Source: Pontibacter virosus (GTDB lineage Bacteria > Bacteroidota > Bacteroidia > Cytophagales > Hymenobacteraceae). Taken from it: a DNA stretch of 64,000 nucleotides. The notes below the pieces were generated by a model. The model worked only from the letters and a program-made list of their open reading frames with translations, had not been told where the DNA came from and made no database searches. The first letter of the stretch is position 1. Each line of letters starts with the position of its first letter. The DNA lies in assembly GCF_003096355.1 (NCBI RefSeq), contig NZ_QEKI01000006.1:186001-250000 (forward strand), in the 5' to 3' direction. A program made the translations under genes and the position numbers. Positions 10,387 through 18,296 of this stretch are shown in pieces.

Positions 10387-10539
10387 TTAAGCACTTCTTA
10401 TTAGTCGCAGCAACACTGCGATAACAGCTAGTACTAATAGTACGTGGATAATCCCACCTACGGCATCAGGAAACCCAAGGAATCCGATCAGCCAAAAGAT
10501 CACTAGCACGACGGCTATGATATACAGTAAATTTCCCAT
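10387..10539 (-). CDS. Lmo0937-like mini membrane protein (copy 2)
   Basis: Reading the minus strand from the ATG at 10539 gives a 50-residue protein starting MGNLLYIIAVVLVIFWLIGF and ending LLRLIRSA. It differs from the copy at 10170-10319 at only a few positions in the second helix (I/L and V/I exchanges) and at the last two residues. The near-identity at DNA level shows a recent tandem duplication. The gene is easily missed because of its size. It lies upstream of copy 1 by 67 bp, probably on the same transcript. Function is unknown beyond two membrane segments. Confidence 0.8.
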   Translation of the reverse strand: MGNLLYIIAVVLVIFWLIGFLGFPDAVGGIIHVLLVLAVIAVLLRLIRSA

Positions 10540-10973
10540 AGTTGTTTAGTTTTATTTCTCCTTTTCAATGCGTTGAAAGCAAAACCGTCTGTCTGGCTTT
10601 CAAAACAGATCAACTGACCTGCTTTGCATTTTTTTGTTTTAAGCTTTTTACGAGCCCTATACTTTAAAGGATTTATATAATCGCATTTTTTTGTATACTT
10701 TACTATAATATTGTAAAAGTCAGGTATAAGAGCAATCGTAAAACAGGCCCTTATTTATTTGATTTACAGCCTGAACGCAACTTATCTCACAATTAGAATT
10801 GGCTAATATAATTTTGTATAGAATATTAACTATACCTAGTACCACTCAGGGGATGCCCTGTATCAAAAGGGCTTACAAAATTAAAGTATTCCAAGAGAAA
10901 AGTTTTTAAAACCGATGTTTGCCTGATTTCTGTTAGCTTTGTAATGGATTTTTAACTACACGCATATAGCTCT
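10540..10973. other. Long intergenic region with promoter for the dehydrogenase gene
   Basis: These 434 bp separate the mini-protein pair from the dehydrogenase gene and are AT-rich. TAGCTTTG at 10934-10941 matches the TAnnTTTG -7 box and lies 32 bp before the ATG at 10974. A convincing -33 partner is not visible. I see no other gene or stable RNA. Confidence 0.5.
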
Positions 10974-11879
10974 ATGAAAAAAATAGCAGTCATTGGTTCG
11001 GGCACTATGGGCAACGGTATTGCCCACGTTTTTGCCCAAAATGGTTTCTCTGTTTCCTTGGTTGACATTTCAGAAGAAGCGCTGAATAAGGCACTCGCCA
11101 CTATTACTAAAAACCTCGACCGCATCATGGCCAAAGGCAACCTGACGGAAGAGCAGAAAGGCCAGACGCTGGATCGCATCACCACTTATACCGATATGAA
11201 GCAGGGTGTGCAGGAAGCGGACCTGATCGTGGAGGCGGCCACCGAAAATGTGGATTTGAAACTGAAAATATTCAAGGATCTGGATGCCTTTGCCAAACCA
11301 GAGGCCATACTGGCGAGCAATACCTCCTCTATCTCTATTACCAAAATCGCTTCGGTGACCAACCGTCCTGACAAGGTAATCGGCATGCACTTCATGAACC
11401 CGGTGCCGGTAATGAAACTGGTTGAGATCATTCGCGGCTACTCAACATCCGACGAAGTGACCAGCCAGGTAATGGACATGTCGCTTCAACTTGGCAAAGT
11501 GCCGACCGAATGTAACGACTACCCGGGCTTTGTGGCTAACCGCATTTTGATGCCGATGATCAACGAGGCTATTTACTCCTTATATGAAGGCGTGGCCGGC
11601 GTAGAAGAGATCGACACGATCATGAAGCTCGGTATGGCGCACCCGATGGGGCCGCTGCAACTCGCCGACTTCATTGGCCTGGACGTTTGCCTTTCAATCC
11701 TGAACGTGCTGCACGAAGGCTTTGGCAATCCGAAATACGCCCCATGCCCACTGTTGGTGAACATGGTACAGGCCGGTCATAAAGGAGTGAAGTCAGGACA
11801 GGGATTCTATACCTGGATACCAGGCTCGAAAGAACTTGTCGTGGCGGATCGATTCAAGAAAAAGTATTTTGCGCAATAA
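10974..11879 (+). CDS. 3-hydroxybutyryl-CoA dehydrogenase
   Basis: The 301-residue NAD-dependent enzyme has the Rossmann motif GSGTMGNGIA at residues 8-17 with aspartate D31 at the end of the second strand (SLVDIS), which favours NAD(H). The catalytic region MHFMNPVPVMKLVE with its histidine at about 141, the YPGFVANR helix and the HPMGPLQLADFIGLD block are all present. The length fits the short, single-function enzymes (Hbd/PaaH) that interconvert 3-hydroxybutyryl-CoA and acetoacetyl-CoA in fatty acid, butanoate or phenylacetate metabolism. The next gene starts 3 bp after the stop, so the two are co-transcribed. Confidence 0.93.
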   Translation: MKKIAVIGSGTMGNGIAHVFAQNGFSVSLVDISEEALNKALATITKNLDRIMAKGNLTEEQKGQTLDRITTYTDMKQGVQEADLIVEAATENVDLKLKIFKDLDAFAKPEAILASNTSSISITKIASVTNRPDKVIGMHFMNPVPVMKLVEIIRGYSTSDEVTSQVMDMSLQLGKVPTECNDYPGFVANRILMPMINEAIYSLYEGVAGVEEIDTIMKLGMAHPMGPLQLADFIGLDVCLSILNVLHEGFGNPKYAPCPLLVNMVQAGHKGVKSGQGFYTWIPGSKELVVADRFKKKYFAQ

Positions 11880-11881
11880 GG

Positions 11882-12271
11882 ATGGCACAGACCTTTAATG
11901 TTGTAGGCTGGTTCGAGATACCGGTGACTGATATGCCACGGGCCATTCGTTTTTATGAATCCGTGCTGGGCTATACCTTGCACTACCAGCCGATGGGCGA
12001 GGAAGAGATGGCCTGGTTTCCCTGGTCAAATGAAGGCCCCGGCGCTCCTGGTGCTTTGGTGAAGAGCGAAAAGCACTACACTCCTTCGGCTGAAGGCACA
12101 TTGGTGTACTTCTCCTCTCCTTCCGGCGATCTGGCCAACGAACTCGCGAAGGTAGAAAAGGCAGGCGGAAAACTGCTGCAGGACAAAACCCTCATAGCAG
12201 AGGAAATCGGTTTTATGGCACTGTTACTGGACACTGAAGGCAACCGGGTTGCTTTGCACTCCAGAGGCTAG
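11882..12271 (+). CDS. VOC family (glyoxalase-fold) protein
   Basis: The 129-residue protein has two halves of the vicinal-oxygen-chelate fold. It opens with VGWFEIPVTDMPRAIRFYESVLGY and continues to a C-terminal LLLDTEGNRVALHS, the typical first and last strands of this superfamily. The substrate is not predictable: members include glyoxalases, dioxygenases and antibiotic-binding proteins. Its start is 3 bp after the dehydrogenase stop, so it is probably co-expressed with that gene. A strong terminator follows. Confidence 0.85.
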   Translation: MAQTFNVVGWFEIPVTDMPRAIRFYESVLGYTLHYQPMGEEEMAWFPWSNEGPGAPGALVKSEKHYTPSAEGTLVYFSSPSGDLANELAKVEKAGGKLLQDKTLIAEEIGFMALLLDTEGNRVALHSRG

Positions 12272-12306
12272 GCTATACCTTGAGATTAGCTTATACCTTA
12301 AAAAAG

Positions 12307-12338
12307 AAATCCCCCTGTCCAACCGGCAGGGGGATTTT
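12307..12338. terminator. Intrinsic terminator
   Basis: An 11-bp stem (12307-12317 with 12327-12337) is joined by a short loop, with an A-run before and a short T-run inside the right arm. It separates the VOC gene from convergent dapD. Confidence 0.85.
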
Positions 12339-12364
12339 CAGTTAAATAAAGGGAAGTATAAAAA

Positions 12365-13177
12365 TTAGACCGCTACTGCATTTTCTCGGAGCGCATCGTT
12401 GAGCGAAGTCTTCAGGTCGGTGCTTTCCTTGCGCTGGCCGATGATGAGGGCACATGGCACCTGGAATTCACCTGCCGGGAATTTCTTGGTATAGGAACCA
12501 GGTATAACCACGGCACGCGGCGGCACATAGCCTCTGTACTCTTTCGGCTCGCTACCCGTCACGTCAATGATCTTGGAACTGCCCGTGATCGTTACGCCTG
12601 CACCAATCACCGCTTCCTTGCCAATGCGGCAACCTTCTACCAGAATGCTGCGCGATCCGATAAAGGCACCATCCTCAATAATGGTAGGGGCTGCCTGCAC
12701 TGGCTCCAGCACGCCACCCAGACCAACGCCGCCGCTCAGGTGCACGTGCTTGCCCACCTGTGCACAGCTGCCTACAGTCGCCCAGGTATCCACCATCGTG
12801 CCCTCGTCTACGTAAGCGCCGATGTTCACGTAAGAGGGCATCATGATCACACCTTTGGCGAGGTAAGCACCATAGCGCGCCACAGCATGCGGTACTACGC
12901 GCACACCCAACTGTGCATAGTTCGTTTTGAGCGCAATCTTGTCATGAAACTCAAACGGACCCACCTCAATCGTCTTCATCGCCTGGATCGGGAAGTACAT
13001 AAGCACCGCCTTCTTCACCCACTGGTTTACCTGCCAATCATCCCCAACGGGTTCTGCCACGCGCAAACGGCCTTTGTCCAACTCTTCTATCACGGCACGA
13101 ACCGCTTCTATTGTGTTATGTTCTTTCAGCAAGTCACGGTTTTCCCAGGCCTGCTCTATTATTTGCTGTAATGCCAT
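12365..13177 (-). CDS. dapD: 2,3,4,5-tetrahydropyridine-2,6-dicarboxylate N-succinyltransferase
   Basis: The 270-residue enzyme of the succinylase branch of lysine and diaminopimelate synthesis transfers succinyl from succinyl-CoA to tetrahydrodipicolinate in the cytoplasm. The left-handed beta-helix is visible as hexapeptide repeats (GAYVDEGTMVDTWATVGSCAQVGKHVHLSGGVGLGGVLEP), with conserved GAFIGSRSILVEGCRIG and GAGVTITGSSKIIDV. The N-terminal helical domain is complete, and the length matches the family. It is transcribed alone, divergent from the glycosyltransferase gene with about 50 bp between starts. Diaminopimelate also feeds peptidoglycan. Confidence 0.96.
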   Translation of the reverse strand: MALQQIIEQAWENRDLLKEHNTIEAVRAVIEELDKGRLRVAEPVGDDWQVNQWVKKAVLMYFPIQAMKTIEVGPFEFHDKIALKTNYAQLGVRVVPHAVARYGAYLAKGVIMMPSYVNIGAYVDEGTMVDTWATVGSCAQVGKHVHLSGGVGLGGVLEPVQAAPTIIEDGAFIGSRSILVEGCRIGKEAVIGAGVTITGSSKIIDVTGSEPKEYRGYVPPRAVVIPGSYTKKFPAGEFQVPCALIIGQRKESTDLKTSLNDALRENAVAV

Positions 13178-13228
13178 GCTATTTTTCGTTTTTAGAGAAT
13201 CAATGCGTAAAAGTATTAAATTTAGGCG

Positions 13229-14377
13229 ATGTCTGAAAAGAGAATCCTGCTGGCCTCGCTGCTAAAGCCCATAAATGACACCCGGCTCTACGAAAAGCTG
13301 GGTCTGTCACTTAGCAAAATTTCAGGAGTGAGCATCCACATAACAGGCTATGAAGCGCCTATACCTGCCGAAGCGCCTGCCAACATGCATTTCCACCCTA
13401 TCTTCCGGTTCAGCAGGCTCAGTGCCGGACGCATAGCCGCTCAGCGTGCTCATTACCGTCTACTGCAACACATTCAACCACATATGGTTATTGTGAGCAC
13501 ACACGAACTGCTGCTGCCTACCCTGCTATACAAAGCCAGGTATAGCAACGTCCGGATAGTATACGACATTCAGGAAAACTATAGCCTTAACCTGCGCGCG
13601 CAGCACAACTACAGCTGGCCGCTCAAACACCTGCTGGCGCTGAGCATTCGCACCATTGAAAAGATGACAGCCGGTAGTATCGATCACTTTCTTTTGGCCG
13701 AGCGCAGCTATGCCGAAGAACTACCTTTTTTGGGCGATCGCTATACCTTTATAGAGAACAAGTACAAAGCCCATCAGGAACTGTCAGCCCTTGCTACGCC
13801 TGTTAGCTTACCAACTACGGGTACGCTCCGCCTGCTCTACAGCGGCACTATTGCAGAAGAATACGGTGTCTGGGAAGCAATTGAATCGGCAAAACAGCTG
13901 CAGGCTATTCGGCCTGCGTCAAAACTTACTATTATCGGGTACTGTGCCAACAGCGATACCTTGGCAAAGCTCCGACAGGCTTGCCTGGCGCTCCCTTTCG
14001 TAGAACTGATCGGTGGCGATAAGCTGGTGCCGCACCGGGATATATTGCAGCAAATAGAGAAAAGCCACATTGGACTGTTGCCTTACCGACCCAATGCCAG
14101 CACCTTTCGCTGCATCCCGACGAAGCTCTATGAGTACATGGCACATGGGCTGCCAATCATGATCCAGGAAAACCCGCTGTGGCAAGGCATAGTTGCGGGA
14201 AACGATGCCGGACGTGCCGTTGACTTTAGACGAATTAACATAGAAACCCTTTACCATGAGTTGAGTACCACCAACTTCTACAAACATGGTATACCTAATG
14301 CTATTTATTGGGAAAGCGAAGAAGAAAAACTGCTGCAGATCATCATACCGTTGCTTTCTCAAGTACAGGAAAAGTAA
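13229..14377 (+). CDS. Glycosyltransferase (GT4-like, GT-B fold)
   Basis: The 382-residue protein has an N-terminal acceptor domain (KRILLASLLKPINDTRLYEKLG, a common opening in Bacteroidota glycosyltransferases) and a C-terminal donor-binding domain. The latter shows LRLLYSGTIAEEYG, SKLTIIGYC and IGLLPYRPNASTFRCIPTKLYEYMAHGLPIM, and the tyrosine-glutamate stretch KLYEYMA is the usual nucleotide-sugar binding site. It probably adds a sugar to a cell-surface polysaccharide or lipid carrier, but donor and acceptor are unknown. No membrane segments are obvious. It stands alone between dapD and fabH. Confidence 0.85.
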   Translation: MSEKRILLASLLKPINDTRLYEKLGLSLSKISGVSIHITGYEAPIPAEAPANMHFHPIFRFSRLSAGRIAAQRAHYRLLQHIQPHMVIVSTHELLLPTLLYKARYSNVRIVYDIQENYSLNLRAQHNYSWPLKHLLALSIRTIEKMTAGSIDHFLLAERSYAEELPFLGDRYTFIENKYKAHQELSALATPVSLPTTGTLRLLYSGTIAEEYGVWEAIESAKQLQAIRPASKLTIIGYCANSDTLAKLRQACLALPFVELIGGDKLVPHRDILQQIEKSHIGLLPYRPNASTFRCIPTKLYEYMAHGLPIMIQENPLWQGIVAGNDAGRAVDFRRINIETLYHELSTTNFYKHGIPNAIYWESEEEKLLQIIIPLLSQVQEK

Positions 14378-14386
14378 AAAATTATT

Positions 14387-14425
14387 TTTAGACGAATCTA
14401 AATTTAGACAGAATCAGTATATTTG
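14387..14425 (+). promoter_or_regulatory. fabH promoter with a TTTAGA palindrome
   Basis: TATATTTG at 14418-14425 is a good TAnnTTTG -7 box, 19 bp before the fabH ATG. Upstream lies the perfect palindrome TTTAGACGAATCTAAA (14387-14402), followed at once by a third TTTAGAC half (14403-14409). These cover the -33 region, so a repressor or activator could act there. The TTTAG-N6-CTAAA shape resembles operators of DtxR-type metal regulators (inference only). Confidence 0.55.
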
Positions 14426-14444
14426 TAAAGCTAAACCTTATATT

Positions 14445-15443
14445 ATGCGAAACTCAAAGATAGCTGGCGTTGGCCATTACGTACCTGAAAAGGTAGTCAC
14501 CAATTTTGACCTGGAGAAAATCATGGAAACCTCAGATGAATGGATCCGGGAGCGAACAGGTATACAGGAGCGTCGCTATTTCCAGGAAGGTGTAGACACG
14601 ACTTCCAATATGGGAGCCAAAGCCTCTATGAAAGCGCTGGAAATGGCCGGTTTGAAACCAGAGGATGTGGACATGATCGTGTTCGCCACGCTCAGCCCGG
14701 ACTATGTGTTTCCAGGTTCCGGTGTGTTGATGCAGCGCGAAATGGGCCTGAAAGAAATTCCTGCGCTGGACGTGCGCAACCAGTGCTCCGGCTTCGTGTA
14801 TGCCCTATCAGTGGCTGACCAGTTCATCAAAACCGGTATGTACGACAATATCCTGGTGGTAGGCTCAGAGATCCACTCCAATGGCCTGGACTTCTCAACT
14901 CGTGGCCGAAACGTGTCAGTGATATTTGGCGACGGCGCTGGTGCGGTGGTGCTCACCCCTTCTGAAAGCACTGAACGTGGCATTCTATCCACGCACCTGC
15001 ACGCCGATGGCGAGTTTGCCGAAGAACTGGCCGTGATCGACCCGGGCAGTACCAAAAAGGACCGCCTGACTCACGAGATGATCGACGAAGGCACCGTTTA
15101 CCCTTACATGAACGGTAACCAGGTGTTCAAGCATGCCGTGACGCGCTTCCCGGAAGTGATTGAAGAAGCACTTAATAAGAATGGCTATAAATCAACTGAT
15201 GTTGACATGCTTATACCGCATCAGGCCAACCTTCGCATTACCTCTTACATTCAGCAGAAGATGGGTCTGCCAGTTGAAAAAGTGATGAGCAACATCCACA
15301 AGTATGGCAACACCACGGCTGCTTCCGTACCAATCGCGCTGAGTGAGGCCGTGCAGGAAGGACGCATCAAAGAGGGTGACCTGGTATGTATGGCAGCCTT
15401 CGGCTCCGGCTTCACCTGGGCCTCTGCCCTCATCCGTTGGTAA
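14445..15443 (+). CDS. fabH: 3-oxoacyl-ACP synthase III (FabH-type)
   Basis: I place the start at the ATG at 14445 (MRNSKIAGVGHYVPEKVV), 19 bp after the -7 box, not further upstream where the frame also happens to be open. This gives 332 residues. The catalytic triad is visible: Cys in RNQCSGFVYAL (about 113), His in IPHQANLRI (about 250) and Asn in YGNTTAASVP (about 287). The ETSDEWIRERTGI motif is typical. The enzyme condenses an acyl-CoA with malonyl-ACP to start fatty-acid synthesis. The gene is isolated from a fab operon, so a paralogue for a special primer is possible. Confidence 0.92.
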   Translation: MRNSKIAGVGHYVPEKVVTNFDLEKIMETSDEWIRERTGIQERRYFQEGVDTTSNMGAKASMKALEMAGLKPEDVDMIVFATLSPDYVFPGSGVLMQREMGLKEIPALDVRNQCSGFVYALSVADQFIKTGMYDNILVVGSEIHSNGLDFSTRGRNVSVIFGDGAGAVVLTPSESTERGILSTHLHADGEFAEELAVIDPGSTKKDRLTHEMIDEGTVYPYMNGNQVFKHAVTRFPEVIEEALNKNGYKSTDVDMLIPHQANLRITSYIQQKMGLPVEKVMSNIHKYGNTTAASVPIALSEAVQEGRIKEGDLVCMAAFGSGFTWASALIRW

Positions 15444-15469
15444 ATTTTTAGTTAAGCGATTGTGTTAGG

Positions 15470-15653
15470 GAATTGTTAAATTGTTAATTGTTTTATCGAG
15501 CGATATAATTTTTGAAAGTAGAAGGTAAGAAAAGGTAGATGTAAAGCTGTAGGGCCAGGTCGCGACCTGGCCGAATCGTGCACAGATAATCATGCGGAGA
15601 GCCCTCTCCGAATCGTGCACCAAACAATTTAACCCTCAACAATTTAACAATTC
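15470..15653. repeat. MITE-like intergenic element, copy A
   Basis: This 184-bp element has perfect 14-bp terminal inverted repeats (GAATTGTTAAATTG at 15470-15483 and its complement at 15640-15653). Inside are a 20-bp palindrome centred on TCGCGA (15553-15572) followed by GAATCGTGCAC, then a second small palindrome (15596-15609) again followed by GAATCGTGCAC (15610-15620). About 90 bp of the left part resemble copy B at 18090. The element sits between fabH and the dtxR-type gene. Confidence 0.75.
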
Positions 15654-15695
15654 ACTAACTCACTCAATCACTCATTCACTCAATCTTTTAACCGC

Positions 15696-16352
15696 GTGCA
15701 CAGCTTTACTGAAGAGAACTACATCAAGGCTATTTACAAGCTATCGGATGGCGGCACCCGCGAGGTGAACACCAATGCGATAGCCGATGCGCTGGATACC
15801 AAGGCGGCCTCCGTGACGGATATGCTGCGCAAGCTGAGCGCCAAAGGTATAGCCGACTATGTCAAATATCGGGGCGTGACCCTAACAGAGCGCGGCGAGC
15901 GGGTAGCTTTGCAGATCATTCGCAAACACAGGTTGTGGGAGGTATTCCTGGTGGAGAAGCTGAAATTCAACTGGGACGAAGTGCATGAGATGGCCGAGGA
16001 ACTGGAGCACATCAACTCTGATCTGCTTATCCGGCGGCTAGACGAATTCCTTGGCTATCCAAAGTTTGACCCCCACGGCGACCCGATTCCGACGGAAAAC
16101 GGCGAGATGAACACCAAACAGCAGCGCCTGCTGGCAGAACTGGAAGTGAACAGTTCAGGCACGGTGGTAGGCGTTAACGACTCCCAGCCGCTCTTCCTGC
16201 AGTATCTGGACAAGATGGGAATATTCCTGGGCGCTAAGATTAAAGTAATAGACAAGATCCCGTACGACAACTCATTGGAGATCAATTTGGAAAACAAGAA
16301 GAACATGGTTGTATCCAGTGAAGTGGCACGTAATATTTTCCTGTCCGCTTAG
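15696..16352 (+). CDS. DtxR/MntR-family metal-dependent transcriptional regulator
   Basis: The 218-residue protein starts at a GTG. The N-terminal winged helix (about 1-65, TEENYIKAIYKL to GERVALQIIRKHRLWEVFL) is followed by a dimerisation and metal-binding domain with VHEMAEELEHINSDLLIRRLDEFLGYPKFDPHGDPIP. This holds the His, Glu and Asp ligands of the DtxR family. An SH3-like FeoA domain ends the protein (about 145-218). With Mn2+ or Fe2+ bound, such proteins repress uptake systems, and the gene is directly followed, after one base, by the binding-protein gene of a metal ABC transporter, so it most likely controls that transporter. Confidence 0.92.
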   Translation: MHSFTEENYIKAIYKLSDGGTREVNTNAIADALDTKAASVTDMLRKLSAKGIADYVKYRGVTLTERGERVALQIIRKHRLWEVFLVEKLKFNWDEVHEMAEELEHINSDLLIRRLDEFLGYPKFDPHGDPIPTENGEMNTKQQRLLAELEVNSSGTVVGVNDSQPLFLQYLDKMGIFLGAKIKVIDKIPYDNSLEINLENKKNMVVSSEVARNIFLSA

Positions 16353-16353
16353 T

Positions 16354-17286
16354 ATGAAAGCAACTGCTTTTTATCTGTGCCTATTGCTGGCCATGCTGCT
16401 AGGAACAGCCTGTACGCAGGTAGACTCCCGAGGCGAAGTGCCGGCCGGAGAGCGGATGCGCATTGTAACCACGACAGGTATACTGAAAGATGCTGTTGTG
16501 AACATTGTGGGTGACGCGGCCGATGTAGAAGCGATTATGGGCAGCGGTGTGGATCCGCACCTTTACAAGGCGACCCAGGGTGACCTGAACAAGCTGACGG
16601 AAGCAGATGTGATCATTTACAACGGCCTGCGCCTGGAGGGCAAAATGGGCGAAGTGCTGGAAAAGCTGAGCCGCTATAAAACTGTGCTGCCGGCTACAGC
16701 AGGTATACCGCAAACGCATCTGTTAAGCTCTGCCGATTATGCTGACAGCCACGACCCGCACGTGTGGTTTGATGTTTCACTCTGGATGGAGGTAGTCGGG
16801 CACCTGAGCAGCGAACTACAAAAAAAAGACCCGCAGAACGCCAAGGTATACCAGGAGCAAACGACAGTGTATTTGCGCGAACTATCAGCACTGCACAACG
16901 AAACCAAGTCGGCCATCGCATCCATACCTGAGCAGCAGCGCATCCTGATCACAGCGCACGATGCCTTCGGCTACTACGGTAAGGCTTATGGCATAGCGGT
17001 GCGCGGACTACAGGGCATCTCCACCCTATCCGAGTTCGGACTGCAGGATGTGTCTTCGCTCGTTAAGTATATTGTAAGCAACAAGATCAAAGCAGTATTT
17101 GTCGAATCTTCGGTATCACCTAAAGCCATAGAGGCGGTGGTGCAGGGCTGTAGCAAACGAGGCCATACGGTATTGATAGGCGGCACACTCTACTCCGATG
17201 CCATGGGCGAAGAAGGAACACCGGAAGGCACCTACGTTGGCATGGTACGCCACAACACAAGCACGATTGTAACTTCCTTAAAATAA
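16354..17286 (+). CDS. Metal ABC transporter substrate-binding lipoprotein (Mn/Zn/Fe type)
   Basis: I place the start at ATG 16354, one base after the regulator stop, because the product then begins with a lipoprotein signal (lipobox LLGTAC, cysteine about 20). The ligands of cluster A-I binding proteins are all present: His in GVDPHLY, His in DPHVWFD, Glu in FVESSVSPK and Asp in YSDAMGE. The His-His-Glu-Asp set is usual for Mn2+ or Fe2+ binding proteins, though Zn2+ cannot be excluded. There is no His-rich loop, which argues mildly against a ZnuA-type zinc protein. It feeds the ATPase and permeases encoded downstream. Confidence 0.92.
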   Translation: MKATAFYLCLLLAMLLGTACTQVDSRGEVPAGERMRIVTTTGILKDAVVNIVGDAADVEAIMGSGVDPHLYKATQGDLNKLTEADVIIYNGLRLEGKMGEVLEKLSRYKTVLPATAGIPQTHLLSSADYADSHDPHVWFDVSLWMEVVGHLSSELQKKDPQNAKVYQEQTTVYLRELSALHNETKSAIASIPEQQRILITAHDAFGYYGKAYGIAVRGLQGISTLSEFGLQDVSSLVKYIVSNKIKAVFVESSVSPKAIEAVVQGCSKRGHTVLIGGTLYSDAMGEEGTPEGTYVGMVRHNTSTIVTSLK

Positions 17287-17298
17287 GAAGGCTAACAT

Positions 17299-18090
17299 AT
17301 GATACTTCAAGTAGATAATCCAGTAGTAGAAGTACACGACCTGACAGTAAGTTACGACCGCAAACCCGTGCTGTGGGGCATCGACCTCACCCTGCCAGCC
17401 GGTGCGCTGGTGGGTGTGATCGGCCCGAACGGGGCAGGCAAATCTACCCTGATCAAGGCGATGATGAACCTGCTGCCGGTGAGCAGCGGCTACGTGCGCA
17501 TTTTCGATCAGCCCCTAAAGCAGGTATACAGCCGCATCAGCTATGTGCCCCAACGCGAGTCAGTGGACTGGGATTTTCCGGCCTCCGTATTTGATGTGGT
17601 GCTTATGGGCAGGTATGGCCAGTTGGGCTTGTTTAAGCGTCCACGCAAAGCAGACCAGGATGCTGCCATGGAAGCCCTTGAGAAAGTAGGAATGCAAAGC
17701 TTTGCCAACCGACAGATTTCCCAGCTTTCCGGCGGACAGCAGCAGCGGGTTTTTCTGGCGCGGGCACTGGCTCAGAATGCCGACGTCTACTTTATGGATG
17801 AGCCTTTCGCAGGCGTCGACATTGCCACCGAAACCGCCATCATCCAGTTGCTTCGCCTGATGCGTGACGAGGGCAAGACCGTGATCGTGGTGCACCACGA
17901 CCTACAGTCCGCCTCCGAGTACTTCGATTGGGTGGTGCTGCTGAACATGCGCCTGGTAGCCTCCGGCCCTACCGAACAGGTTCTGAACCAGGAACTACTG
18001 GAGCAGACCTACGGCGGCAAGCTAACTCTACTCAGCAAAGTGGGTGACCTCCTCCGCAAACAGGAATTCCCGGCGAGGGAGAAAAGCTAA
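17299..18090 (+). CDS. Metal ABC transporter ATP-binding protein
   Basis: The 263-residue ATPase has Walker A GPNGAGKST (about 42), the Q-loop in YVPQRESVDWDFP, signature LSGGQQQRV (about 144), Walker B VYFMDEPFAGVD and the switch histidine in VIVVHHDL. The PQRESVDWDFP block is typical of Mn/Zn/Fe transporter ATPases (MntB/TroB/ZnuC type). It follows the binding-protein gene after 12 bp. The gap to the first permease gene is filled by a MITE-like element, which may affect expression of the distal genes. Confidence 0.93.
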   Translation: MILQVDNPVVEVHDLTVSYDRKPVLWGIDLTLPAGALVGVIGPNGAGKSTLIKAMMNLLPVSSGYVRIFDQPLKQVYSRISYVPQRESVDWDFPASVFDVVLMGRYGQLGLFKRPRKADQDAAMEALEKVGMQSFANRQISQLSGGQQQRVFLARALAQNADVYFMDEPFAGVDIATETAIIQLLRLMRDEGKTVIVVHHDLQSASEYFDWVVLLNMRLVASGPTEQVLNQELLEQTYGGKLTLLSKVGDLLRKQEFPAREKS

Positions 18091-18254
18091 ATTGTTAAAT
18101 TGTTGAAGGTTAAATTGTTAATTGTTTTTATCGAGCGATGCGATCTTACAAAAGTAAAAAGTATAAAAAGGTAGATGTGTATCCCGTAGGATGGGATCGC
18201 GACCTGGCCAATTATACCCCAAATAAAATCAACCATTTAACAGTTTAACAATTC
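18090..18254. repeat. MITE-like intergenic element, copy B
   Basis: This relative of copy A starts right at the end of the ATPase stop codon with the same ATTGTTAAATTG end and finishes with the complementary end (18241-18254, one mismatch). It shares the ATCGAGCGAT and AAAAGGTAGATGT blocks with copy A. The central TCGCGA palindrome is degenerate (18189-18209), and GAATCGTGCAC is missing. Confidence 0.7.
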
Positions 18255-18296
18255 AGCCATCAACCATATAACCATCAACAATTAGCAATTAAACAC

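Noticed and set aside
14286-14444. Upstream extension of fabH
   Set aside because: It overlaps the glycosyltransferase end and runs through the promoter and palindrome; the family N-terminus starts at 14445.
15653-15690. Possible CRISPR-like repeat (TCACTCAATC runs)
   Set aside because: Short degenerate direct repeats without spacers; they belong to the edge of the MITE-like element. I see no CRISPR array anywhere in the window.
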